A DNA stretch of 64,000 nt from Neorhodopirellula pilleata (GTDB lineage Bacteria > Planctomycetota > Planctomycetia > Pirellulales > Pirellulaceae), in NCBI RefSeq assembly GCF_007859915.1, contig NZ_SJPM01000002.1, positions 251,346 to 315,345 on the forward strand, written 5' to 3'. The position numbers and the translations under genes were made by a program. The notes under the pieces were generated by a model, which was given only the letters and a program-made list of their open reading frames with translations, was not told the origin of the DNA and searched no databases. Shown piece by piece: positions 1 to 9,096 of this stretch. Every line of letters starts with the position of its first letter. The first letter of the stretch is position 1.

Positions 1-1
1 G

Positions 2-145
2 AAAGGTGCTCAGGCGGATAAGAAAGCCGGCGAATCGAAGAGCGAATCCAAAGGCGACTCGTCGGGCAAGAAAGATTCCCCCAAGTCCGAATCCTCCAGC
101 AGCAAGCCGGCCAAAAAAGCGACCGGAGATGGCAAGTCTTCCTGA
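2..145 (+). CDS. 3' end of a gene with a Lys/Ser/Glu-rich tail (partial)
   Basis: An open frame entering from the left edge gives 47 residues ending GDGKSS and a TGA. The composition is almost entirely K, S, G, E, D and A with repeated KKAGESKSE-like stretches. This is the look of a disordered, charged C-terminal tail such as those on histone-like or ribosome-associated proteins. No domain is visible, so no function can be given. The reading frame is preferred over the others because it is lysine-rich with GC-rich third positions and stops just before a known type of intergenic repeat. Confidence 0.45.
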   Translation, partial: KGAQADKKAGESKSESKGDSSGKKDSPKSESSSSKPAKKATGDGKSS

Positions 146-174
146 AAGTTGTCGAGCGAAGATTGAACTAGAAT

Positions 175-315
175 TAGGCTGGGTCGTAGCCGCTTCGGCG
201 AAGACCCGGCATTGGGCACAAGGTTTTCGCCAAACGCCAATATTCAAACGCCAATATTAAAACCTTAGTATTCAAACGCCGGGTGTTCGTCGCCGAGCCT
301 CCTCCACCCAGCCTA
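175..315. repeat. Inverted repeat of the TAGGCTGGGT...GACCCGGC family
   Basis: The left arm (175-212) starts taggctgggt and ends gacccggca; the right arm (278-315) starts gccgggt and ends acccagccta, the reverse complement of the ends. Between the arms lies a short AT-richer stretch with the unit caaacgccaatatt repeated. The same left arm recurs at 21902-21938 and 60333-60369, and the same right arm at 22362-22399. It lies between two genes that end toward each other, so it may also act as a bidirectional terminator (inference). Confidence 0.75.
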
Positions 316-345
316 CTATTGGACTTGTTAAACCGCGTTCCGAGT

Positions 346-1269
346 TCACGTCCGGGTCGCGATTGCGACCGACCAAGCAATGACGATAAGGGCGATTGCG
401 ACACCGCCGGCGACGAGTTGAAGCTGGGGATTTTCGAGCCATCGGCGTGGAAAGTATCGCCCGATCGATCCGATCACCAAACCGGCCGTGAAACCGGTCA
501 CGTGAGCCAGGACGTCGGTCCGTTCGCCTTCGGTTCCTAGAAACGCCAACATCACGACCCCTGCAATCAGGGGACTGTATCGTTGGAAAGCCGTATCGCG
601 TTGGGCGGCGCGAGGATAGAGCGCGTGGGCGACCAAGATCCCAAGTGCCGCAAACACGGCCGTCGACGCCCCGATCGAAATGTGATCGGGACTGCGCACC
701 ATCGCATTGAATCCGTTGCCGATCGATCCGGCGACGATGATGATCAACCAAGCCACTCCGCCGCCCAACACACGTCCGGCGAGAAACCCGAACAGCGAAC
801 CGAACAACAGGTTTGACGACAAGTGAGCAAGGTCCGCGTGGAGCGTCAGGGCGGTGATCGTTTGCCACCAGCGTCCGTTTGTCACTTCGCCTGCCCGCAG
901 CGGCCCGACGGTTGTCCAACCCCAACCGTAACCGTCGGCACGCGAAAGGATCTCGATGGATATCAAGAAGAGGACATAGATCAAGATGCCCCACCCGGCA
1001 CCTTCGAATAGTGCGATAGGCTCGACCGTTGGGGTGATGTCGACGGCACGTTCGGCTTGATACGCATCGAGTTCCTGTTTCGCCGCCGCGACATCTCGCG
1101 GCCAAACTTGCAATTCCCAGTCGCCGGCATCGTGTCCGGTGGTCTGCCGACTGATCGTCGCATCCATCCCCATCGCGTCGAGCACCAACCGCATCTCGAC
1201 GCATTCGCGTCGAGTGTGAGATCGGAACACGCCGACACGCTGCGGTTGGTTTGGGGGCACGGGATTCAT
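346..1269 (-). CDS. Rhomboid family intramembrane serine protease
   Basis: 307 residues. The C-terminal two thirds is a rhomboid membrane domain: the HADLAHLSSN motif (His149, Asn153), the catalytic GAS motif with Ser202 in a helix (GASTAVFAALG), and the catalytic His256 in AHVTGFTAG. At least six hydrophobic segments can be seen between residues 92 and 303. Residues 10-75 form a soluble domain resembling the small signal-transducer (DUF2007-like) domain, taking the place of the cytosolic domain of GlpG. Rhomboids cleave single-pass membrane substrates within the membrane; the substrate here is unknown. It stands alone with no operon partner. Confidence 0.9.
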   Translation of the reverse strand: MNPVPPNQPQRVGVFRSHTRRECVEMRLVLDAMGMDATISRQTTGHDAGDWELQVWPRDVAAAKQELDAYQAERAVDITPTVEPIALFEGAGWGILIYVLFLISIEILSRADGYGWGWTTVGPLRAGEVTNGRWWQTITALTLHADLAHLSSNLLFGSLFGFLAGRVLGGGVAWLIIIVAGSIGNGFNAMVRSPDHISIGASTAVFAALGILVAHALYPRAAQRDTAFQRYSPLIAGVVMLAFLGTEGERTDVLAHVTGFTAGLVIGSIGRYFPRRWLENPQLQLVAGGVAIALIVIAWSVAIATRT

Positions 1270-1385
1270 GGGTTCATCGGACGATTCGTCGCATCATGTT
1301 CGATCTTGGTCTTTCTTTCGAAGATACCAAAATGCGTCATGCGATTGGATGCGTCCGTGAACCTCATTCAATTCCCATCATCAGG

Positions 1386-2237
1386 TTAAACCAGTCCGGT
1401 TCCACGTTCGGCTGCGAAGCGGAAGAACGAGGCACCGGCTTCATTCTTGGCCTGGGTGGCAAACAGACTGTCGGCCTCATAGAGTTCGACCGATGTTCGA
1501 TCACCTCGCTGGGTGCGTTGGATCGTTCCGTCCTGATTGACGGAGTCGATCGCCCCACCACCTTGAGTACCTCGACCCGCGTCGCCGTTGCGAGCTTCGT
1601 TACCCGCGTCCACGGTCAGTCCCCACAATCCGTGTGGCGCGACTGAATCCGCGAACGGTGTCGTCGGGATGAACTTCACGTCGAAGTACGGGATATTCGC
1701 TGCGGTTCTGGACATGAAGACCATCGTGTACTCGTCGGTTTCGACGACCGTGTTCTTCCCGTCGAACTTCATTTTCACGTTCTCAAGTTCGATGGATTGT
1801 CCTTTTTCAACGACCACCCCGTCGAAGGTGGGAGCGCCATACGGTTGCATCTGAATTTGATTCGACGAAACGGTTAGACGTTTCGGCGTGCTGCGATGGG
1901 CGACCATGCGGACGGCGACCGCTTTCGATTTGGGCTCGCTCTCGGCCTGACCAACCGTTTCCGCAGTTGGATCATACGTGGGAGGTGGTGTGACGACCAA
2001 GGATGTCGTCGGACGCAGAATCGGCGTTCGCACCGGATCCGAACGGAAAAGCCCCAACATGCCCATCCCTATCGAAGCGATCGCTAAGAGAGCAATGGCA
2101 TATCGCGAACCGCCGGTGGTGACGAAGCGAAACCGGCCGGTTGCGTTCGGGCGGGTAATGCAACGAACGAACCTGACGAAAGTATCAGTCGACTTTCGGC
2201 GGCAGTCGGTTATCGCTTGATTCGTTCTGGTTGGCAT
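1386..2237 (-). CDS. Membrane-anchored protein with VWD-like C-terminal region, function unknown
   Basis: 283 residues. A basic N-terminus is followed by one hydrophobic segment (about 46-64), a Pro/Thr/Glu-rich linker, then a beta-rich domain (about 110-283). The stretch YFDVKFIPTTPF followed by PHGLWGLTVD resembles the G-L-G-Q end of von Willebrand D-like and ITI-HC-C folds, and LYEADSLFAT near the end fits that pattern. The protein is probably anchored in the cytoplasmic membrane with the domain outside. The VWD assignment is by pattern only, so the gene is best treated as a secreted hypothetical. Confidence 0.65.
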   Translation of the reverse strand: MPTRTNQAITDCRRKSTDTFVRFVRCITRPNATGRFRFVTTGGSRYAIALLAIASIGMGMLGLFRSDPVRTPILRPTTSLVVTPPPTYDPTAETVGQAESEPKSKAVAVRMVAHRSTPKRLTVSSNQIQMQPYGAPTFDGVVVEKGQSIELENVKMKFDGKNTVVETDEYTMVFMSRTAANIPYFDVKFIPTTPFADSVAPHGLWGLTVDAGNEARNGDAGRGTQGGGAIDSVNQDGTIQRTQRGDRTSVELYEADSLFATQAKNEAGASFFRFAAERGTGLV

Positions 2238-2441
2238 CCTTGCCGTTCAATCGATCAATGCACGCGAATGGAATGGTCACGGAGTTCTCGTCATCCCTCT
2301 GCACACATGCATCGGTAATCGTGGTCGCGGCTACCTATACAAACGTGCCGAGAAACAGGATCACGATCCGAGAGTTCCTTCTGATTGCTACAATCGGTCC
2401 AAACGGACCGAGGGTCGTGTGGTTCCGAGCAAACCAATGGT

Positions 2442-4184
2442 TCACTTCCGGTTTTGAGTCATCGTTTTGAATTTCTCCATCAACTTGCGTTGTTTGTTCG
2501 AAATTGCTTGAAATTCTTCGCTGCCGGGTTCGAGTTTCGCCCTCTCGGCTTTCAGCGTTTGAATTTCAACGGCGAGCGCCCGACGTTGCTGAAGGTTGTT
2601 CTGCGCGGTAGGGTCCGTCGGCGTTTCGACATCGTCCCAATCGTCGGTGCGGAAAACCGAGGCGGGAAGTCCTTCGCTATTGATCAGGTTGGCACCGGAA
2701 GGATTGGCCGCCCAAGCGTATCGGACGGCGACCGGCGCGGTCACTTTTTCGCTGCTCACCGCGACGGTGTTCTTGTCGATGACTTTGGCTTCGGCCCAAT
2801 GCCACGCGCGATCGTCGCCGGCGATTTCAAACCTTGTGAGGTCGGAACCGTCGCGAGATCTCAGCCCTGAACCGATATGTTCGAACGTCACGTGCATCGC
2901 ATCGCCCTGAACCTCGGTGGATCGGAACAGCGGCCCGGAGTAAACAAGGTCTCGGTCGTAGTCTTGGGCTAACGCCCATAACGCCAAACGCTCGCCGACG
3001 TCATGCTTGTTCTTGGGATGAATGTCGTTCGCTTCACCGATGTCGTTGATGATCGCCATCCCGGTTTTGGGTGTCGATGAGAGAACCCGTCGCATCCGGT
3101 CTTGCAAAAGTGGCCAGGGATCGTTGTTACCTGGTTCGGTCGTCGGTTCGCGGTAGTTGGCCAGTTGTACGAAGTAGAACGAGAAATCGTCGTCCCACCG
3201 CGTTCGCCAATCGTTGATCATCAGTGGTAGCGTTTGATCGTAGGGTACCGCTCCCGGTTTGGCGTTGCCTTCGCCTTGGTACCAGATCGCACCTCGCATC
3301 GTGTAACCGGCAAAAGGGTGAATCATCGAGTTAAAAAGCACACCGGGTTGGCCTTCGGTATCGAGCGGACGCTTGGGCACCGACGGTCGTTGCGGCGAAC
3401 GTCCTCGCTCGGCGGCTGGTTTGGCCTTCCAAGCGTCAAGAGCGGCTTCCCATTGTTTCAACCGTGTTTCGAACTGCGTTTGAGATTGTTGTGGATCAAA
3501 GTTTTGATCGTTCGTGAGGACTGCGTCGACCAATGCTTTCGTTCCCGGCAACGTGCCAAGTGCCTGACGACTGGTGAACGTCTCGACCGGCTTACCGCCC
3601 CAAGCCGATTTGATCACTCCGATCGGGATTCCTAATTCTTGATGCAGTTTCCGGGCAAAGAAAAACGCGACGGCCGAATAGCCGGGAATCGTCTCGGGAC
3701 GACACATCGTCCATTCGCCATCAATGTCATCCTGTGGTTCGACGGCGGTCACCAAGGGAGCGTTGAACATCCGGATGCTCGGATGATCGGTCTTCGCTAT
3801 CAAGTCCTCATAAGCCGGGACTCGGTTCATCGTAAAGTACATGTTCGATTGGCCTGACGCGAACCAAACTTCACCCACCAAAACATCCTCGAGCGTCAGC
3901 GTTTCGCCATCGGAAATGACGGTCAGCTCCGCTCCGACGGCATCGGCTTGGCCGCTTGAAATGGTCGTCCGCCATTTCCCGTCGGCATCCGCGCGAATGG
4001 TGGTCGATTCGCCTTTGAATGCGACGGTAACCTCTGCGTTCGGCGATGCGGTGCCCCAAATCGCAACGTCGCGATCACGTTGCAAAACCATGTGGTCGCT
4101 GAAGAAACTTGGCAAACTTGGCGACGCGAAAAGATCGCCCATACCAAGCAAAACGATAACCAGAACCAGATTTGCAACTCTCAT
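2442..4184 (-). CDS. Secreted sialate O-acetylesterase (SASA family, SGNH-type esterase)
   Basis: 580 residues with a signal peptide (about 1-20). The family hallmarks are in order: LPSFFSDHMVLQR and a small beta domain, VLVGEVWFASGQSNM with the nucleophile Ser113, SAWGGKPVE, the GAIWYQGEGN block, and a late EANDIHPKNKHDVGERLA block carrying the Asp/His of the triad. Such enzymes remove acetyl groups from sialic acid or from plant and algal glycans; in planctomycetes the second role is more likely. The last about 60 residues are a charged coil. No operon neighbour is close. Confidence 0.9.
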   Translation of the reverse strand: MRVANLVLVIVLLGMGDLFASPSLPSFFSDHMVLQRDRDVAIWGTASPNAEVTVAFKGESTTIRADADGKWRTTISSGQADAVGAELTVISDGETLTLEDVLVGEVWFASGQSNMYFTMNRVPAYEDLIAKTDHPSIRMFNAPLVTAVEPQDDIDGEWTMCRPETIPGYSAVAFFFARKLHQELGIPIGVIKSAWGGKPVETFTSRQALGTLPGTKALVDAVLTNDQNFDPQQSQTQFETRLKQWEAALDAWKAKPAAERGRSPQRPSVPKRPLDTEGQPGVLFNSMIHPFAGYTMRGAIWYQGEGNAKPGAVPYDQTLPLMINDWRTRWDDDFSFYFVQLANYREPTTEPGNNDPWPLLQDRMRRVLSSTPKTGMAIINDIGEANDIHPKNKHDVGERLALWALAQDYDRDLVYSGPLFRSTEVQGDAMHVTFEHIGSGLRSRDGSDLTRFEIAGDDRAWHWAEAKVIDKNTVAVSSEKVTAPVAVRYAWAANPSGANLINSEGLPASVFRTDDWDDVETPTDPTAQNNLQQRRALAVEIQTLKAERAKLEPGSEEFQAISNKQRKLMEKFKTMTQNRK

Positions 4185-4408
4185 GACGTTTCACCGATTT
4201 ATTTCGAAGGGGACAAAGAACGCATTGTAGACCAATCCTGGGGCCCTCGCCGTCGGCAGAATTTCAAGGAATGGTTTGCCGACTTCCTTTCAACATCGCG
4301 GGTAGAGTCAGCTCTTGGCGGCAAAAGCAAGCTAGTTTTGGTATTCTTTGTCTGTAATCACGTCCGGACGATTCCCTGATTCGAGCCATCAATCGATAGG
4401 CAATTCTA

Positions 4409-6181
4409 ATGACCTCCCTAATCATCGACCCGGGACGCTGGAGACTTGCGCTTGTGATGCCGTTGTTGTTCCTGCTGATCGTATTCGGTCTCGGATCTTT
4501 CTCGATCGCTCCCGAACTTCAATTGATCGCAGGTCCGCCTGCTTTAGGACCCGAGGTTCCCAAGTCACTCGATCCAATTGAGTCTGCTGTAACGTATTTG
4601 TGGGAACCTGATCAGCGGTTGGTTTATGAGTTTGAAATCGAAGCCGAAGTCGGATCGCACAGCGTGAGTTACCGCGGTCGAAATTCGATTCGGCCGACGG
4701 TTCATCAACCGATCGTGATCGCGACAGAGGAGGAAACCGGAGAGGGCAGTGGTTCCGGTTTTGTGATTCATCCCGAAGGCGTCGTCGTGACTTGCGCTCA
4801 TGTGGTGAAAGGGGCGACAAGCATTCGGGCAACCGTCGGCGAAACGCAGTTCGATGCGACGGTGATTCAACTGGACTTCGCAAACGATCTCGCGGTGCTT
4901 CGTCTGGACGGACAGGATCTGCCATATGTGAAGTTTGCCGACTCGGATGATGTGCGTTTGGGTGAAGAAGTCCGAGCGATCGGCTATCCGCTCTCGGATG
5001 TATTGGGAGAAACGATCAAGGTCAGCAAGGGTGAGATCTCAGGTCGCGGTGGGCTATTGGGGACCGATGCGTTACAAATCGATGCGACAATCAATCCTGG
5101 CAACAGCGGAGGACCTCTCGTCGACGATTCGGCTCGCCTCATCGGTGTTACCAACTCGATGCTTGCCGGCACTGGAATCTCCGAAGTCGGCTTTGCCATT
5201 CCGTCGAACAAAGTGATCGAAATGGTAAACAAGTTGGACATTCCGATTGAAAAGCAAACCGAACCAAAAGTATTGTCCGCTCCCGATGCGATCGATCGTA
5301 TCAGTGCCGCGACGGTTTTGTTGAAAGTTCAAATGGGGCCCAAGGGTTTAGGGATAGAACGCCCACATGAGCTAACGTACTCCAGCTATTGGTACACTTC
5401 GTCCTCGTCAGCATCCGCGTCGATCTACCTCAAGACTCCGCAGCATGAGCACCACAACGGCACAATCCAAATCGATTCTTCCGGTAAAACGATTCGAGAC
5501 GATGAGCAGGCGATGCTCCCTTTGCTACTCGGCAATGTCAGCCGAGTCGGGATCGAAATGCTGCCCAATTCGAGCCCTGGTCGCACGGTCTCAACAAGTT
5601 TACTCGTGTTCCCGGAGATAAACGCTCGGCAACGCAACATGGAACGGGATCCCTACGGTTTTGATCGATTCGCATCGAGACACCGTGCACCATGGATACG
5701 CCAACAAGTTCCGCCGCGAACATCCAACGCAATCTTCGGAACCGAAACGACCACTATTGTGCTTGGCGAACCATCCCCCGAGGGCATTGAAGTCAACAAG
5801 ACGTATTCCATCCACGTTGAGGGCGAAACCAAGGATACCTCGCCACTGAATGTCACCGGATCGGGGAAGGGAATGTTTGATCCGATCGCTCGTCGGATGA
5901 AAAACATGGACTATGAAATGACCATCAAAGTTCATCAAGACAATCTCACGCTGCGAATTCCGATCTCGATGACTTACAGGCTCCTCGACGATGCGATGTT
6001 GGAGAAAGAACGAATCGACGCCGAGGCATTGAAAAAGAAACAACAGCAAGATTCCGCACGGGCTTCTGGATTTCGCTCATTAGAACCTCCGGAACGTGCG
6101 TCCAACGACGATGCCAAAACCGAAAGTGTCAAGGAAATTCCCGAGTCATCCAGTTTGAATCAATTCGATTTCGACCAATGA
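4409..6181 (+). CDS. Trypsin-like serine protease, membrane-anchored (HtrA/DegP-type catalytic domain)
   Basis: 590 residues. A transmembrane or signal-anchor segment (about 14-32) precedes a trypsin-like domain with GSGFVIHPEGVVVTCAHVV (His131), NDLAVL (Asp160) and INPGNSGGPL (Ser233), a complete triad. No PDZ domain can be seen after residue 265, unlike classical DegP. Instead there is a long beta-rich tail of unknown role ending in a charged coil. The stop codon overlaps the start of the next gene (ATGA, 6178-6181), so the two proteins are probably made together and may act together outside the cytoplasm. Confidence 0.88.
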   Translation: MTSLIIDPGRWRLALVMPLLFLLIVFGLGSFSIAPELQLIAGPPALGPEVPKSLDPIESAVTYLWEPDQRLVYEFEIEAEVGSHSVSYRGRNSIRPTVHQPIVIATEEETGEGSGSGFVIHPEGVVVTCAHVVKGATSIRATVGETQFDATVIQLDFANDLAVLRLDGQDLPYVKFADSDDVRLGEEVRAIGYPLSDVLGETIKVSKGEISGRGGLLGTDALQIDATINPGNSGGPLVDDSARLIGVTNSMLAGTGISEVGFAIPSNKVIEMVNKLDIPIEKQTEPKVLSAPDAIDRISAATVLLKVQMGPKGLGIERPHELTYSSYWYTSSSSASASIYLKTPQHEHHNGTIQIDSSGKTIRDDEQAMLPLLLGNVSRVGIEMLPNSSPGRTVSTSLLVFPEINARQRNMERDPYGFDRFASRHRAPWIRQQVPPRTSNAIFGTETTTIVLGEPSPEGIEVNKTYSIHVEGETKDTSPLNVTGSGKGMFDPIARRMKNMDYEMTIKVHQDNLTLRIPISMTYRLLDDAMLEKERIDAEALKKKQQQDSARASGFRSLEPPERASNDDAKTESVKEIPESSSLNQFDFDQ

Positions 6182-7416
6182 TTGTTCCAAAAATTCTCCG
6201 AACGTTCTGTCTAGGCTGCATGCTTGTTGTTCTCGACCACGCCGTAGTCCAGGCTCGAACATGGACTGACGCTACCGGTACATTCAAAGCCGAAGCGGAG
6301 CTCGTCGCGGTTCGTGATGGGAAAGCCTACTTGGAGCGGCCTGACGGTAGAGTCAATACTGTTCCACTAAAACGTTTGAGTGTGGAAGACCTCAAATTCA
6401 TTGCCTCGATACCTCAATACGCAGCACTCGTCAAACCACTGTTGCAAGAGAGTGATCGTTCGCCAGAACCCGCTTTGCCCTCGCCGAAGATAGAACCCAA
6501 CCAGGTCGACACACCCTCCGCATCGGGATCGATTCGACAGTTCCGTTCCGACTCGTGGGGCTACAACGGACTCGCATTCTCGAACGATGGAGCGTTTCTG
6601 GTCACACTCGGCAGTGATAACGTGACCGTCATCAATATCAAAGCGTCGACCAAGACGACTTATCGTATCCATAGCGGTAATCGTTCTGCGTTGACGTTCA
6701 CGCCCGATGGAAAACGGTTGATCGTGGGAGGATACGACGGACGCGCGTTGATTTGGCAGTTTGACGGCGAGGGTACTCTCAAACCTGACATTGAATTTCC
6801 CGTCGATGCCGGAGAAATCAAATCCGTGGTGGTTTCGCCGGACAACCAACATGTGCTGACAATGCATTCGACCGGAACGGCATGCCTTTGGAATGCTTCA
6901 TCGGGTGAAGTGTATGCTCGGTTTCGTGATTTCAAGTTCAGCTCCTGCAGTCATGCACGGTTCAGCCGCCAAGGCGGCCAGGCAATGATAACCGATGGTC
7001 GAATCGCCGCCGTGATCGACATCCCATCGAGGAAGATCATTCAACGAATGCCACTGACCAACGGAAGTGGCCAAGTTGCGGTGATCGCGCCCGATGGGAA
7101 TGCGATTTCCGTCGACCGTACCTACGATTTCCATACCATTGAAACGCAGACGGTATCGCCGGTCGTGATCAGCAAAGGCACCGAGACGCACTGGAGTGCC
7201 GCGTATTCGCCCGACGGAAAGCGTCTGGTTAGTGGCGGGCTATCCAAAGTCAAACTATGGAATGTCGAAACAGGGATGCCGGTGCGGAGTTTTGAAATGG
7301 GCGACAGCGGTTATGTCAAATACGTTGCCTTTTCCCCAGACGGACTCCATTTCGCGGCGATCGGTGCACCCATTGGTAAACTTGTCGAAATCTTTCGTAT
7401 GCCGAGCGAAGAATAA
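6178..7416 (+). CDS. Secreted SHD1 + WD40-repeat protein
   Basis: 412 residues. A signal peptide (about 1-26) leads into an SHD1-type domain (27-77: ARTWTDATGTFKAEAELVAV ... VPLKRLSVEDLKFI), a module very common in planctomycetes. The rest (about 120-412) is a WD40 beta-propeller with repeated SPDGKRLVSGG-like and KLWNVETG-like blades. It starts inside the stop codon of the upstream serine protease gene (ATGA overlap), so translation is coupled. A binding or scaffolding partner for the protease is a reasonable inference; no catalytic residues are seen. Confidence 0.87.
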   Translation: MIVPKILRTFCLGCMLVVLDHAVVQARTWTDATGTFKAEAELVAVRDGKAYLERPDGRVNTVPLKRLSVEDLKFIASIPQYAALVKPLLQESDRSPEPALPSPKIEPNQVDTPSASGSIRQFRSDSWGYNGLAFSNDGAFLVTLGSDNVTVINIKASTKTTYRIHSGNRSALTFTPDGKRLIVGGYDGRALIWQFDGEGTLKPDIEFPVDAGEIKSVVVSPDNQHVLTMHSTGTACLWNASSGEVYARFRDFKFSSCSHARFSRQGGQAMITDGRIAAVIDIPSRKIIQRMPLTNGSGQVAVIAPDGNAISVDRTYDFHTIETQTVSPVVISKGTETHWSAAYSPDGKRLVSGGLSKVKLWNVETGMPVRSFEMGDSGYVKYVAFSPDGLHFAAIGAPIGKLVEIFRMPSEE

Positions 7417-7424
7417 TTGCCAAT

Positions 7425-7787
7425 TCAGTCAGGCATTGAATCCGGCGTCGCGGAGTTTGTCAGAGGAGGCTCGGTGGATATCTCGGACGCGGTGGTGTCG
7501 TTGTCGGACGGTTCAGCGGATTCGGCGTTGTCGATCTCTCGAGGCTGGAAGACGACTTGCTTGCGTTTTTCAACTCGCAACTGATCGATCACACGACGAA
7601 TGCCTTGCACGCCCGTGATCGTGCGGAGGATCGGTTTGCGTTCGTGCTCATTCTTGATCACTCCGCTGACGGTAGCGACGCCGCTACGAACCGACGTGAT
7701 CATTTTCCCTCCGGCACATTTTTGCGATAGCTTTCGCTGCACACTCTGCAAAAGGCTTTTATCGGGGACCTGATTCGAAGAAGACAT
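7425..7787 (-). CDS. BON-domain protein
   Basis: About 120 residues. The region LLQSVQRKLSQKC ... ITSVRSGVATVSGVIKNEHERKPILRTITGVQGIRRVIDQLRV is a BON domain, with the typical G-x-V-x-L-x-G-like core (SGVATVSGVI). The C-terminal tail is acidic and low complexity. The ATG at 7787 is chosen because AGGG lies about 8 bases upstream; an in-frame ATG at 7838 would add 17 unconserved residues. BON domains bind membranes or other proteins. The 3' end faces the WD40 gene with an 8-base gap. Confidence 0.72.
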   Translation of the reverse strand: MSSSNQVPDKSLLQSVQRKLSQKCAGGKMITSVRSGVATVSGVIKNEHERKPILRTITGVQGIRRVIDQLRVEKRKQVVFQPREIDNAESAEPSDNDTTASEISTEPPLTNSATPDSMPD

Positions 7788-8021
7788 CTTGATTTCCCTG
7801 CGATCGCCCGTCGAAGACCGCAGAACCTCCGCGAGCATCGGAAGTCGAGAGCTGCCTGTCCATTGTTCGACAAAAATGGTTCGACAACGAGAACAGCACC
7901 ATGACCTTACCGGCCCTGAGTCTTGGAAACCGATTATTCTGGCAATTAGTCGAAGTTTCTCTACTTGCCGCTCCCGTTAGAGCCTATCGGATCGTTGGTG
8001 CGACAATGTTTCGGATTGGTT

Positions 8022-9086
8022 TTAAATACGTCTGCCACACGGATAGCTTCCCAGGACGCGGACTTGGCGGGTTTCTTTGACGAGTGTTTCGATCGCACCG
8101 GACACGTTGGCCGCATCACGGTGGCCCGGAAACTCGACGACAAAAAAATACTCGTTAGGACGCCCTGGTTGAGGGAACGATTCGATCCAAGTCAGATTCA
8201 GTTGAGCCTGTTTAAAGATCCCCATCACATCGGCCAACGCGCCTGGTCGGTGTTCGACTTGGAACAACAAGGTTGTTTTGTCGTTGCCGGTCGGGGCGGG
8301 CTTTTGCGAACCGAGCACGGCGAAACGCGTGACGTTGTCGCGATTATCTTCGATCGATGCTTCCAAAACCCCCAGACCGTACCGCGTCGCGGCGGGTAGG
8401 CTGGCGATCGCGGCGATCGTCGGCGAGGCTGCCGCCGCAGCCGCTGCGGCGGTAGTGGACGCGGTCTCGACGAGCGTCGCTTCGGGCAAATGATCGGCCA
8501 ACCACCGACGGCACTGCGACAGGGCTTGCGGCTTGCTGTGAACTTCGATGATTTCGTCTAACTTGCCGATCGACAGCAAGTTGTGATGAATCGACATCAA
8601 GACTTCGCCGGTCAGGTTGACTTCGCCGATGGCCAAGCGACCGAGCGTATCGACGACACGTCCGTCGGTGCTGTTTTCGATCGGCACGACGCCGAATTCA
8701 CAGCCGCCGTTTTCATTCTCTTGGCCGGCGGCAACCGCTTCGAACACGGCTTTAATCGAGGCCACGGGCGAGTACTCCACGCAGTCGCCGAAATAAGCGA
8801 TCGTCGCGAGGTGGCTATAACTATCAACCGGTCCCAAGAACGCGACGCGAGACGGACGAGCGACCTGATAGCAGGCTGAAACGACGTGACGCAAAATGGC
8901 ACGGCGGGTCGATTGCGAAAGCGAACGCGAGGCCGCCTCGGCCTCAATCACCGCTTCGGTTCGCCGGATCGCTTCGGGCAAGGATACGTCCGTCACGGAC
9001 AACTCGTCGGCGACGAGTTGGCATCGTTTTTCCAACAGCGACAATAGCTCGCGGTCGATATCTGCAATGGTTTGGAAAATGCTCAT
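8022..9086 (-). CDS. pheA: Chorismate mutase/prephenate dehydratase (P-protein type)
   Basis: 354 residues. The N-terminal helices (1-75) match a short chorismate mutase domain (IADIDRELLSLLEKRCQLV). The prephenate dehydratase domain starts at VAFLGPVDSYSHLAT (about 81) and holds PIENSTDGRV and the NVTRFAVL block (about 251-258) with the catalytic Thr-Arg-Phe. A C-terminal ACT domain (about 270-350) has RPGALADVM and ESFP (ESRP in most homologues), the phenylalanine-binding regulatory site. An eight-alanine run sits at 213-220. It makes phenylpyruvate for phenylalanine synthesis and is probably feedback-inhibited by phenylalanine. Confidence 0.92.
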   Translation of the reverse strand: MSIFQTIADIDRELLSLLEKRCQLVADELSVTDVSLPEAIRRTEAVIEAEAASRSLSQSTRRAILRHVVSACYQVARPSRVAFLGPVDSYSHLATIAYFGDCVEYSPVASIKAVFEAVAAGQENENGGCEFGVVPIENSTDGRVVDTLGRLAIGEVNLTGEVLMSIHHNLLSIGKLDEIIEVHSKPQALSQCRRWLADHLPEATLVETASTTAAAAAAAASPTIAAIASLPAATRYGLGVLEASIEDNRDNVTRFAVLGSQKPAPTGNDKTTLLFQVEHRPGALADVMGIFKQAQLNLTWIESFPQPGRPNEYFFVVEFPGHRDAANVSGAIETLVKETRQVRVLGSYPCGRRI

Positions 9087-9096
9087 CCGCTTAAAG

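Noticed and set aside
272..1204. 310-codon minus-strand frame overlapping the rhomboid gene
   Set aside because: Arg-rich shadow frame; rhomboid motifs are in the other minus frame.
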